From: Kribbella qitaiheensis
Lineage (GTDB): Bacteria; Actinomycetota; Actinomycetes; Propionibacteriales; Kribbellaceae
Length of the DNA: 64,000 nucleotides
Reading direction: 5' to 3'
Assembly: GCF_014217565.1 (NCBI RefSeq)
Contig: NZ_CP043661.1
Span: 372,001 to 436,000, forward strand
Shown here: positions 8,126 through 16,229 of the stretch, piece by piece
Layout of the letters: each line of letters starts with the position of its first letter
Position numbering within the stretch: position 1 is the first letter of the stretch
The notes under the pieces: generated by a model
Databases searched by the model: none
What the model was told of the DNA's origin: nothing
The model's input: only the letters and a program-made list of their open reading frames with translations
Translations under genes and position numbers: made by a program

Positions 8126-9126
8126 TCAGCTGGTGCAGGGGAGAGTGCCGCTGCGGAGGCGTGCTGGCTGGTGTTGCCGTCGTCGGACCAGAGCACGGTC
8201 TTGTGGCCGGAGGTGCAGGTCGACTGCGGGGCGATCGTGAAGCCCTCGTTGTTGAGGTTCGACATGCCGGACGGGCGGCTGTAGGTGGCCGTGACCGCGA
8301 ACTTGCCCTGGGCATTGAGATCCAGGGTCTTCGTCTGTCCCGAGCAGGTGTCGTCGCACTCGGCCCAGAGGTGGCCGGTCTCGGGTTCGAACTCGAGATC
8401 CATCACCCCAGCGAAGCCGGTAGTGATGGTGGCGACCCGGGTGTAGCTGCTGCCGGACAGGCTCAGGGCGTAGGCGTAGATCGTGGCGTTGTCCTCGAGA
8501 CCTAGGAAGTACAGGCCGGTTCCGTGGCCCGAGTAGCTCCTGGGGGAGTAGGCCGCGCCGGTGTGCTCGTCGCGGAAGCCGTGCGCGGTGAGGAAGCTGT
8601 CAGGGATCCAGGAGATGGCTTCGAGACCGCCGTTGGGGTCAACGTCTGGCAGGTCTGGGGTGAGGTTCCATTCGCCGGTCGCGTTCAGGGAGGACGCCGT
8701 CGAGTTGGGGTCGAAGCGGAGCACCTTGAGCAGGCTGTCCTCGTCGTTCTTGTTGTCCCGCTCGGTGGACACGAACAGCCCGTCGGGAGTCGCGACCACA
8801 CCTTCGGCATCGGGGTCGCCGTTGCCGTTGCTGTAGTGCAGTGCCTTGCCGCTACTCGGGCTAGGTTTCCACTTCGCGCCGTCGGGGAGGAGTTTGTAGA
8901 TCATGCCGGGGCCGTTCTTCACCGCCCACACCACGGTCGGGCTCTGGAAGGACAGACCGCTCAGGTTCGACCCGAAGACATTGCTGCCGTCAGCGGTCGA
9001 GACCGAGGATCCACCAGGCCAGGTGGTCGCAGTCTGGGCGCTCCAGCCGTACGACGTACTGGACAGCGCGAGCCCTGCGACAGCCAGGGAGACAACGGTG
9101 AGTCGTGCTTTTCCAAGCCAGCTCAT
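8126..9126 (-). pseudogene. Secreted beta-propeller/phytase-esterase-like protein, 3' frameshift
   Basis: It begins with a signal peptide (LTVVSLAVAGLALSSTSYGWSA). The body is a repetitive propeller-like domain with PDAEGVVATPDGLFVSTERD, NGGLEAISWIPDSFL, VMDLEFEPETGHLWAECDDTC and LNNEGFTIAPQ. These resemble SdiA-regulated or phytase-esterase-like secreted proteins. After NTSQHA near 8150 the natural ending (LRSGTLPCTS then stop) is in another frame. One missing base restores it and gives 333 residues. As written, the frame runs on into the next gene. The lesion is confined to the last ten residues, so the product may still fold. Confidence 0.8.
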
Positions 9127-9265
9127 CTAAGACCTTTCTCGTGGGGCGACGAGGTACAGGTGGTCAGAGTGTTTCCCGCCAGTAGCAACAGTGGCAACCC
9201 TGCACCTGTCGTCCTGGACTACGACTGACCTGGTAGGCGAGATAGGCCACACCTGTGCGGACTTC

Positions 9266-9311
9266 CATTTAGTAGGACGTCCATGCATATAGTTGGGTGT
9301 CCTACTAAATG
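9266..9311. promoter_or_regulatory. 13-bp inverted repeat, candidate operator
   Basis: CATTTAGTAGGAC and its exact reverse complement GTCCTACTAAATG are separated by 20 bases, just before the remains of the acyl-CoA dehydrogenase operon. The arms are AT-rich against a GC-rich background. It probably served as the binding site of a TetR- or GntR-type regulator of this operon. Confidence 0.6.
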
Positions 9312-9354
9312 ATGAGGCTGACCTAAAGGTCGCCGATCGCGGGAACGGAGCACG

Positions 9355-9797
9355 ATGGTCAACCGGCATGGAAGGGCTGGGCAGCTACTGCCTCACCGAG
9401 CCCGAGGCCGGTTCGGATGCGGGCGCGTTGCGTACGACGGCTCGTCGGGACGGTGACTCGTATGTGCTCGACGGAGTGAAGCAGTTCATCTCGGGCGCGG
9501 GGTCGTCCAGCGTGTACGTCGTGATGGCGCGTACCGGCGAGCCGGGGCCGCGTGGCATCACCGCCTTCGTGGTGCCGGGTGACGCTGCCGGGCTGTCCTT
9601 CGGGGCGAACGAACGCAAGATGGGCCGCCTTCACCGTGGCGAACAAGGCTCTGCAGTTGCACGGCGGCTATGGATATCTGAGCGAGTACGGCATCGAGAA
9701 GGTTGTGCGCGACCTGCGCGTGCACCAGATCCTGGAAGGGACCAACGAGATCATGCGACTGATCGTCGGGCGCGCCGTCATCGAGGAGGCCGCATGA
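9355..9797 (+). pseudogene. Acyl-CoA dehydrogenase (isobutyryl-CoA type) remnant
   Basis: Only two pieces survive. One carries YCLTEPEAGSDAGALRTTA, VLDGVKQFISGAG and ITAFVVPGD, which is the FAD/substrate-binding middle domain. The other, in a different frame, carries NKALQLHGGYGYLSEYGIEK and ILEGTNEIMRLIVGR, which is the C-terminal domain. The first 120 or so residues and most of the C-terminal helical domain, with the catalytic Glu region, are deleted. A putative original start (ATG at 9355 with GGAG upstream) remains. It was the first gene of a valine-degradation operon. Confidence 0.9.
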
Positions 9798-10834
9798 ACG
9801 ACGCTCCTGTTCTTATCAGCATCGAAGGTGCGGCGGGGCACATCGTCCTCAACCGGCCGAAGGCCATCAACGCGCTGACCCACGAGATGGTGACGATCAT
9901 CCAGGCCGCGCTGGACGAGTGGGCCGACGACCCCGCAGTACAGACCGTTGTGCTGACCGGAAGTGGAGAACGCGGGTTGTGCGCGGGTGGCGACATCGTC
10001 TCGATCTACCGCGACGGTCTCGCGGGCGGCTCGGAATCGGTGGCGTTCTGGGCGGACGAGTACCGGCTGGATGCGACCATCGCCGACTACCCGAAGCCGT
10101 TCGTCGCGATCATGGACGGCATCGTGCTCGGTGGCGGGATCGGGCTGTCCGCGCACGCTGATGTCCGAGTGGTCACCGAGCGATCCAAGATCGGCATGCC
10201 TGAAACCGGCATCGGGTTCTTCCCTGATGTCGGCGGCACCTACCTGCTGTCGCGCGCGCCGGGGGAGTTGGGTACGCACCTGGCGCTGACCGCTGGTTCG
10301 GTGCGGGCGGGCGACGCGATCGCTGTTGGACTGGCCGACTGGTACGTGCCGAGCGACCGGCTGCCGGCTCTGCTTGCGGCCCTCGCCACGAAGGCGCCGT
10401 CGGAGGCCGTCGCGGCGGTGGCGGACGATGCACCGCATTCGGCGTTGCTCGCCGATCGGGCCTGGATCGACGCGGCGTACGAAGGCGATGACGTGGTGAA
10501 GATCCTGGCTCGGCTGGCCGGTTCGGAGGCCGAGGCGGCTCGTGAGACTGCCGTCGTACTGGCTTCGAAGTCACCGACCTCGGTGCAGGTGACGCTGCGG
10601 GCGTTGCGGAATGCGTCGGATCTGCCGTCGTTGCGGGATGCGCTCGATCAGGAGTTCCGGCTGTCGGTGCGCTTCCACGGGTCGCACGACTTTCTCGAGG
10701 GGGTGCGGGCGCAGGTCATCGACAAGGACCGCAATCCGCGCTGGTCTCCGGCCGACCTCGACGATGTCGCCGAGGAGACGGTCGCCGCGTACTTCGCCAC
10801 TCTCGGCGCCGACGAGTTGGGACTCGGACGATGA
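9794..10834 (+). CDS. 3-hydroxyisobutyryl-CoA hydrolase (enoyl-CoA hydratase family)
   Basis: A complete 346-residue protein of the HIBCH type. It has the crotonase core (IVLNRPKAINALTHEMV, CAGGDIVSIYRDG, DGIVLGGGIGLSAHADVRVV, MPETGIGFFPDVGGTYLLSR) and the longer C-terminal part typical of this hydrolase (LDQEFRLSVRFHGSHDFLEGVRA, RNPRWSPADL). It removes CoA from 3-hydroxyisobutyryl-CoA in valine degradation. The start overlaps the stop of the dehydrogenase remnant by ATGA, and its own stop overlaps the next start the same way. It is the only intact member of the operon, so it may be expressed without pathway partners. Confidence 0.92.
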   Translation: MNDAPVLISIEGAAGHIVLNRPKAINALTHEMVTIIQAALDEWADDPAVQTVVLTGSGERGLCAGGDIVSIYRDGLAGGSESVAFWADEYRLDATIADYPKPFVAIMDGIVLGGGIGLSAHADVRVVTERSKIGMPETGIGFFPDVGGTYLLSRAPGELGTHLALTAGSVRAGDAIAVGLADWYVPSDRLPALLAALATKAPSEAVAAVADDAPHSALLADRAWIDAAYEGDDVVKILARLAGSEAEAARETAVVLASKSPTSVQVTLRALRNASDLPSLRDALDQEFRLSVRFHGSHDFLEGVRAQVIDKDRNPRWSPADLDDVAEETVAAYFATLGADELGLGR

Positions 10835-11121
10835 CTGTTACCGCTGTCGGATTCATCGGGCTGGGCAACATGGGTGGACCGATGGCCGCCAATCTGGTCA
10901 AGGCCGGTTACACCGTGACGGGCTTCGACCCGTCTGAGGTGGCGCGTTCCGCGGCTCAGGAGGCCGGCATCGTGATGGTGGGTTCGCCTGCCGAAGCGGT
11001 CGCGGGTGCCGAGGTCGTCATCACGATGCTGCCGAGCGGTCGGCATGTTCTCGATGTCTATCAAGGCGCCGCAGGGTTGCTGGCGGCTGCGCCGGCCGGT
11101 GCGCTGTTCGTGGACAGGTAG
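10831..11121 (+). pseudogene. mmsB: 3-hydroxyisobutyrate dehydrogenase, truncated
   Basis: The 96-residue product has the NAD-binding start (VGFIGLGNMGGPMAANLVKAGYTV) and the first part of the Rossmann domain up to LLAAAPAGALFVDR. There it stops, where the family continues with the DCSTI substrate motif. About two thirds of the usual 290-300 residues are gone, including the catalytic Lys. The enzyme would oxidise 3-hydroxyisobutyrate after the hydrolase upstream. The broken end adjoins the convergent SDR gene. Confidence 0.9.
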
Positions 11122-11181
11122 TTTCTTGCCCGTGAACCGGGACGGCCCCTTATCTCCCGTAGTTGTTGGCGAAGCGGGGAT

Positions 11182-11913
11182 CTACCACGGGACTTCGCCC
11201 GCGTCCTCGAAGAACTTTCCGTTCGGGCCGTCGTCGGGCAGGGTCGCGAGTTCGACGGCGATCGCAGCGCCCTGTTCGGGGGTGCGCACGCCGTGGAAGC
11301 CGTTGAGGTCGGTGGCGACGTAGCCGGGGCAGCCGACGTTGATCAGGATGTTCGTGCCGCTCAGTTCTCTGACGTACTGGAGGGTGACGGCGTTCAGGAA
11401 GGTCTTCGACGGCGCGTACGCCACGGCCACGGGCCCCGTCCTCTGCTCGGCACCCGTACCTGCCTGCCGGGTCAGGGAGCCCACGCTGCTGGACATGTTC
11501 ACGATCCGCGGCGAGGCGGAGCGGCGTAGCAGCGGCAGCATCGCGTTGGTGACGCGGATGACGCCGATCACATTGGTCTCCACGACCGTGCGGATGGTGG
11601 CGGGATCGACCCGGGTGGGATCCTGCGGCATGACGCCGGCGATCCCGGCGTTGTTGACGAGTACGTCGAGGCGCCCGGCCCTTTCCTCGATCACCCGCGC
11701 GGCGGCGGTGACGCTCGCGTCGTCGGTTACGTCAAGCGGCACGCCGAACGCGTCGACGCCCGCCGCGCGCAGTTTCCGCACCGCGTCCTCTCGGCGCTGC
11801 TCGTCGCGTGCGCCGACGCCGACGCTCAAGCCGAGGGCGCCGAGGCCCGCGGCGATCTCGTAACCGATTCCCTTGTTCGCGCCGGTAACCAGCGCAATCG
11901 TCTGCTCGCTCAT
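11182..11913 (-). CDS. SDR-family oxidoreductase
   Basis: A 243-residue classical short-chain dehydrogenase with TGANKGIGYEIA at the cofactor site, NNAG, a catalytic Ser in VNMSSSVGSL and YAPSK as the YxxxK motif. The C-terminal PDDGPNGKFFEDAG matches plant/fungal carbonyl-reductase-like SDRs. It likely reduces a small carbonyl with NADPH. It is divergent from the LysR regulator at 12009, which is its most likely controller. Confidence 0.93.
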   Translation of the reverse strand: MSEQTIALVTGANKGIGYEIAAGLGALGLSVGVGARDEQRREDAVRKLRAAGVDAFGVPLDVTDDASVTAAARVIEERAGRLDVLVNNAGIAGVMPQDPTRVDPATIRTVVETNVIGVIRVTNAMLPLLRRSASPRIVNMSSSVGSLTRQAGTGAEQRTGPVAVAYAPSKTFLNAVTLQYVRELSGTNILINVGCPGYVATDLNGFHGVRTPEQGAAIAVELATLPDDGPNGKFFEDAGEVPW

Positions 11914-12008
11914 GGGAACGATGCTGCCTGGGCCATCCGGCGCAGGTCCAACACCGATTGGGTGAGCAACGATACCGGTCAGGTATGGATCCGGCGTACC
12001 GTGGCTGG

Positions 12009-12899
12009 ATGGAAACCCGGGAGCTGCGCTACTTCGTCGCCGTCGCTGAAGAGCTGCACTTCGGGCGCGCCGCGCAGCGGCTCGGGATCGCACAACCGCC
12101 CTTGTCGCGGGCGATCCAGCAACTCGAACGCCGACTCGGGGCCGTACTGCTCGACCGCACAAGCCGCGCCGTCACACTGACCGAGGCCGGCTCGGTGCTG
12201 TTGACCGAGGGCCGCGCGGCTCTGGACGCGGTCGACACCGCCGAACGCCGGACCCGCCGCGCCGCCCTCGCCGCGACCGGCCGTCCCGGCACGGTCCTGG
12301 TCACGAAAGCCAGCGCGTCCAGCGAACTGCTGGCGGAGCTGCTCGACGCCTACGCCGCCGAACCCGGCGCGGTACCCGTCGAGGTCATCCTGTGCGGCCC
12401 GGCCGAGCAGGGACGACTCCTACGCGAGGGCCGGGCCGACGTGGCGCTGCTGCACACGCCGTTCGACTCGACGGCAGGGTTCCACACCGAAGAACTCAGC
12501 ACCGAGAACCAGGTCGTGGTTCTCCCCGCCGGGCATCCCCTCGCCACCCGGCCGCAGGTGCGCATGGCCGACATCACCGGTCTTGACGACCTGCCACTGC
12601 CACGCTGGCCCAACCCCGACGGCACCTACCCGCCCGGCCCAGGCCCCCAGGTCCGCGACCACGCGCAGTTGCTGCAACTGGTCGCCCTCGGCCGCGCCTG
12701 CGCCGTCTCCCCGGAATCCTGCAGAACCCGACTGACCAGCGACCTCGTCGCCGTGCCCGTGCTGGATGCGCCCCCAGTCACGACCGTGATCGCCTGGCCA
12801 CCGCACAGCAGATCCCGGGCCGTCGCCGACCTTGTCAGGATGGCGACACGCCTCTCCCCGAAGCAGGCCACCCAACCAACGAGTCAAAGCGCCACCTGA
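12009..12899 (+). CDS. LysR-family transcriptional regulator
   Basis: A 296-residue protein. The N-terminal winged helix (RELRYFVAVAEELHFGRAAQRLGIAQPPLSRAIQQLE, split here at its Gln-rich turn) is typical. The effector-binding domain follows, with ADVALLHTPFD and VVLPAGHPLA. The ATG at 12009 gives the family's usual N-terminus. The gap of about 95 bases to the divergent SDR gene should hold their shared promoters. LysR regulators usually activate the divergent gene on binding a small ligand and repress themselves. Confidence 0.92.
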   Translation: METRELRYFVAVAEELHFGRAAQRLGIAQPPLSRAIQQLERRLGAVLLDRTSRAVTLTEAGSVLLTEGRAALDAVDTAERRTRRAALAATGRPGTVLVTKASASSELLAELLDAYAAEPGAVPVEVILCGPAEQGRLLREGRADVALLHTPFDSTAGFHTEELSTENQVVVLPAGHPLATRPQVRMADITGLDDLPLPRWPNPDGTYPPGPGPQVRDHAQLLQLVALGRACAVSPESCRTRLTSDLVAVPVLDAPPVTTVIAWPPHSRSRAVADLVRMATRLSPKQATQPTSQSAT

Positions 12900-13038
12900 C
12901 GAGTCACGGCACAGCCGACAGTACGTTCCTCGCTGGCAACGGTCGCGGCCGTAGTACCAGTCGTGGGGGTTAATTCACGGGATTAAGAATCATGGGTTCG
13001 GACTCTTGACTTCTTGTTCGGCAGCCATCAAAGTTCCA

Positions 13039-13054
13039 ATATCCTATCCGATAT
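13039..13054. promoter_or_regulatory. ATATC-N6-GATAT inverted repeat
   Basis: An AT-rich 16-bp inverted repeat lies about 50 bases before the start of the alpha-galactosidase remnant. It fits a LacI-type or similar operator or a promoter element for the sugar gene. No regulator gene is next to it. Confidence 0.3.
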
Positions 13055-13103
13055 GTGGTTGTTGCCGGTGGCTGTCGCACCACAGAGAGAGGTCTCACCG
13101 CTC

Positions 13104-13530
13104 ATGACCAGGTTCCTTCGAAACAGGCGACGCGGGGCATTCTCGTGGGGATTCTCGTCGTCGCCGCGCTGCCGGTCGGACTGACTGCCTCCGCCGCGCG
13201 CGACCCACGCGGAACAGCGCCCGCTCAGAGCGCTGCCAAGGCGAAGACGACGACCAGTACTACGAACGCGAGCATCTCCACGCCCGCGACCGTCACCACC
13301 GCGGCGAGCCCGTCACTCGGGCCGGCGGGCGCGGCGGCTGCCAAGCCCTACATGGGCTGGAGCAGCTACAGCATGCAGGTGTACTCCAACGACGGTGGCA
13401 ACTGGATCAACGCGGCCCAGATCATGGCCCAGTCGGACGCGATGCACAAGAAGCTTCAGCCGTTCGGCTGCAAGTACATCAACATCGACGCGGCCTGGAA
13501 CGGGCTGCGGGTGAAACATCGCGAGTCGGT
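13104..13530 (+). pseudogene. Secreted alpha-galactosidase (GH27-like), N-terminal remnant
   Basis: The ATG at 13104 has GAGAGG upstream and gives MTRFLRNRRRG. The signal-peptide core (ILVGILVVAALPVGLTASAA) continues in the next frame, so there is a small indel in the GGGG run. A Ser/Thr/Ala linker follows, then the start of a GH27 barrel (KPYMGWSSYSMQVY, then GCKYINIDAAWNG). The similarity ends abruptly near 13510. The probable C-terminal part of the same gene is at 17940-18278. No catalytic Asp pair remains. Confidence 0.8.
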
Positions 13531-13860
13531 GGAGGCGATCGCCGGCGCTGTCACCGGTTCGCTCGCTCGCCCGGACTCGCTGATCGTCGGCCGGGTACCG
13601 CGGCCTGCTTGGCCTCGGCCGGCACCTGATGGAGTTGTCCGTTCAGCCGTTGCACATCTGACACGTCAATCTCCTCGCTGGGTTTGGGTTGTGGCCATTG
13701 GGCTGGGGATGCGGCCTCGGAGGGGTTGCGCTCGAGCGGGCCTTCACCACCTGCACTGTCAGCTCGACCTTGCTGATCGGCGCGGTCTATCTTGTCGCCG
13801 CGGTGGGGACCTTGGGCATGTACATCGCCTCGCGCCGACTCGGAAAGCTGCTATTCAAGT
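13531..13860 (+). pseudogene. Gene debris, including a transporter C-terminus
   Basis: This stretch carries short coding-like fragments. One frame gives GYRGLLGLGRHLMELSVQPL and a stop. A later frame gives FTTCTVSSTLLIGAVYLVAA and ASRRLGKLLFK before a stop at 13861, which looks like the last membrane helix and tail of a transporter. Neither has a start. I see no intact gene here. It sits at the junction between the alpha-galactosidase remnant and the DhaL gene. Confidence 0.4.
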
Positions 13861-14465
13861 AGTGCGCTGAACAGCAAGGTGGCGGAGGTGGCGCCCGGAT
13901 CCTGATGACCGACGCTTCGCTCACCCAGGTAGCTCGCGCGGCCTTTGCGGGCGAGCAGGTCGATGGTCGCGTCCCGTCCTGATTCGGCGCCGCGGAGACC
14001 TGCCTGGAAGATGTCGGTGTGGTCGTACTGCGCTGCCGCCGCGGCGTCGAGTGCGTCGATGCCGGGAGCGAGTGTGTCGTACATGGTCTTGTCGCCCGCG
14101 ACGGCGCTGCCCCTGGCGACGACGCCCGCGAGTCCGGCGCGTAGGCCGAGGGCGAATCGGCGGGCGTCGAGGTCGTGGTGGTTGCCTAGGGCATCACCTA
14201 GGCAGAGGAAGAAGCTGCCGAAGAGTGGGCCGGCGGCGCCACCGACATTGCTCACCGCTGTCTTGCCGACCCAGCTGAGGAGGCCGCCCGGGGCGTCGGG
14301 TGCGGAGTCCAGGGTGGCTGAGACGACGGTGAAGCCGCGGCGAAGATTCGTCCCGTGGTCGGCGTCGCCGATCGCGGCGTCGAGCGCGTTGAGTTGGTCG
14401 TGGTGCGAGTCGACGAGGGTTCCGAATGCGGCGATCCAATGCCTCAGGAACTCGACGGTGATCAC
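13851..14465 (-). CDS. dhaL: Dihydroxyacetone kinase L subunit (DhaL)
   Basis: A 204-residue nucleotide-binding subunit. The Mg-ADP-binding aspartates are in LDAAIGDADHGTNLRRG. Other family motifs are GKTAVSNVGGAAGPLFGSFF, AVAGDKTMYDTLAPG and ARKGRASYLGERS. DhaL phosphorylates dihydroxyacetone held covalently by DhaK. The GTG start overlaps the channel-gene stop (GTGA), so the two are translationally coupled. No separate DhaK is adjacent on this strand; the DhaK partner would be the domain in the fusion protein at 16230. Confidence 0.92.
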   Translation of the reverse strand: MITVEFLRHWIAAFGTLVDSHHDQLNALDAAIGDADHGTNLRRGFTVVSATLDSAPDAPGGLLSWVGKTAVSNVGGAAGPLFGSFFLCLGDALGNHHDLDARRFALGLRAGLAGVVARGSAVAGDKTMYDTLAPGIDALDAAAAAQYDHTDIFQAGLRGAESGRDATIDLLARKGRASYLGERSVGHQDPGATSATLLFSALLE

Positions 14466-15226
14466 GAACGTCCGTCCTGCGCGGCGGGCAGGGAAGCGGC
14501 GAGGTCGACGGCACGATCAGCCGCCGTGCGGGACAAGGCGAGGTAGACCAGACCCGCGACTACGCCGGCGCTGAGTTCGGCGACCAGATAGACCGGCAGC
14601 TGGGCGAAGTTGACCTGGCCGCCGGCGACCTGTTGGACGAGCATCGGACCGACCGTGCGGGCTGGGTTGATCGAGGCGCCGGTGATGGGGGCAACGGGGA
14701 TGATCGCGCCGAAGACCACGAAACCGATCGCGAGGCCGGCGAAGCCAGGGGCCGCCTTGCGGTGCGTCGCGCCGAAGACCGTCAACACCAGGATGAAGGT
14801 TCCGACGAACTCCGCGGTGAACGCCTGCACGACGCCGATGTTCTCGCCGTACGTCGCGACGCCGAGACCGAGGTCGCTCGCCTTGGAGCCGAGGACGCCG
14901 AGGATCGCGGCGGCTCCGAGCACCGCGCCGGCCAGTTGAGCTGCCAGATACGCCGGGACGAGTGACCACGGGAACTTGCCGGTCGCGGCCAGGCCGAGCG
15001 TCACGGCCGGGTTGATGTGGTTGCCGGAGATCGGGCCGAGCGCGTAGACGGTGGCGACCACCGCGGCCGCGAAGGCGAGCGAGATCATCCCGAGGTCGGC
15101 CATCGTGAAGGGGGCCGAGCCGTTCACGATCAGCGTCGCCGGGACCGCGCCGACGCCGACGAAGACCAGGATCGCGGTACCGATCAGCTCGGTGCCGAGT
15201 CGTTGGGTCAGGGAGTTGTCGTCCAT
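14462..15226 (-). CDS. MIP-family channel (aquaporin / glycerol facilitator)
   Basis: A 254-residue membrane channel with both pore motifs, NHINPAVTLG and ASINPARTVG, and about six membrane helices. The second NPA motif is followed by the Arg of the selectivity filter. Linkage to two dihydroxyacetone kinase genes favours uptake of glycerol or dihydroxyacetone over water alone. It is the first gene of a two-gene operon with dhaL, downstream of the palindrome at 15286. Confidence 0.93.
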   Translation of the reverse strand: MDDNSLTQRLGTELIGTAILVFVGVGAVPATLIVNGSAPFTMADLGMISLAFAAAVVATVYALGPISGNHINPAVTLGLAATGKFPWSLVPAYLAAQLAGAVLGAAAILGVLGSKASDLGLGVATYGENIGVVQAFTAEFVGTFILVLTVFGATHRKAAPGFAGLAIGFVVFGAIIPVAPITGASINPARTVGPMLVQQVAGGQVNFAQLPVYLVAELSAGVVAGLVYLALSRTAADRAVDLAASLPAAQDGRS

Positions 15227-15285
15227 GGGAGTCCTTCCGGGAGCGATCGGAGTACAGGCCGGGGGCGATGCGAACCTGAAGGCCG

Positions 15286-15300
15286 TTCGACATTATCGAA
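15286..15300. promoter_or_regulatory. IclR-type operator, copy 1
   Basis: TTCGACATTATCGAA is a near-perfect palindrome in the divergent region between the MIP-dhaL operon and the IclR gene. The identical 15-mer occurs at 16188-16202 before the kinase gene. Two identical palindromes beside one regulator gene indicate the binding site of the IclR protein encoded at 15370. Confidence 0.75.
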
Positions 15301-15369
15301 TAGTTCTCGGAAGATACGCCTGTGGTTCACTGCTGTAAAGATGTGTTCGATCCTTGGAGGAGAACTCGG

Positions 15370-16119
15370 ATGATCCAGTCCGTCGACCGGGCGATCCGGA
15401 TACTCGCAGTGCTGCAGGGTGCCCGCCGGCTGAGTCTGTCCGAGGTGGCCGGCCGGCTCGAGTTGCCGCCGTCGACGGTGCACGGAATCCTCAAGACCCT
15501 GCAGGCGCACGGCATGGTGGTCCAGGATCGCGACTCGAATCGCTACCAGCTGGGTCCGGCGGTGCTCAAGCTCGGCAACGTCTACCTCGACACGTTGGAG
15601 CTCCGGTCGCGAGCGGTCACCTGGTCGGAAGAGCTGGCCCGCCGCAGCGGTCACGCTGTACGGACCGGTGTGCTCACCTTCGACGAGGTGGTGATCATCC
15701 ATCACGAGCCGCGGCCTGACGGGAGCCGGCAGATGCCCGAGGTCGGGATCGTCATCCCTGCGCACGCGAGCGCTCTGGGGAAGGCGCTGCTCGCATTCCT
15801 GCCCGAGCAGGCAACTGGTCTGATGGCCGGCGACAAGCTCCGGAGCATGACGTCGGAGACGCTGGTCGATCCGTCGGTACTGCGTGCGCAGCTCGCCGAG
15901 GTCGCCCGCGAGGCGCTGGCGACGGAGCGCGAGGAGGCGGTGCTCGGCGAGGCCGGAATCGCGGCGCCGATCTTCGACGCTTCTGGTGCGGCGGTCGGTG
16001 CCATCGGCATCGTTCTCCCGGCCGCCGACTGGCCGCCGGCGGAGTCGACCTTCACTGCGGTCCGTGAAGCGGCCCGCAACATCAGCCGGGAGCTCGGCTC
16101 ACCGCGCTGGCCGGCCTAG
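15370..16119 (+). CDS. IclR-family transcriptional regulator
   Basis: A 249-residue protein. The N-terminal winged helix includes SVDRAIRILAVLQGARRLSLS and LPPSTVHGILKTL. The C-terminal IclR effector domain includes MPEVGIVIPAHASALGKALLAFL and REEAVLGEAGIAAPIF. The start is set by GGAGG ten bases upstream. It probably represses or activates the flanking channel-dhaL and dhaKL units through the TTCGACATTATCGAA sites, in response to glycerol, dihydroxyacetone or a phosphate of these. Confidence 0.93.
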   Translation: MIQSVDRAIRILAVLQGARRLSLSEVAGRLELPPSTVHGILKTLQAHGMVVQDRDSNRYQLGPAVLKLGNVYLDTLELRSRAVTWSEELARRSGHAVRTGVLTFDEVVIIHHEPRPDGSRQMPEVGIVIPAHASALGKALLAFLPEQATGLMAGDKLRSMTSETLVDPSVLRAQLAEVAREALATEREEAVLGEAGIAAPIFDASGAAVGAIGIVLPAADWPPAESTFTAVREAARNISRELGSPRWPA

Positions 16120-16185
16120 CCCCAGCCCTCGAAGTCAGCGGCTGGTCTTTACAGGCAGATGAACCGCGGCTTACTGTGTGAAATC

Positions 16186-16204
16186 CATTCGACATTATCG
16201 AATG
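16186..16204. promoter_or_regulatory. IclR-type operator, copy 2
   Basis: CATTCGACATTATCGAATG has perfect 7-bp arms around a 5-bp centre. It lies 26 bases before the kinase start and shares its 15-base core exactly with the site at 15286. The position close to the start suggests repression. Confidence 0.75.
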
Positions 16205-16229
16205 AGATTCACAAGAGGAGGCGACGGTT

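Noticed and set aside
8120..8160. A true overlap between the secreted protein and the membrane protein genes
   Set aside because: A natural ending (GTLPCTS and stop) sits one frame away, so the overlap is the result of a frameshift.
13039..13054. Treating ATATC-N6-GATAT as a firm LacI operator
   Set aside because: The arms are only 5 bp and no regulator is adjacent, so it is kept at low confidence.
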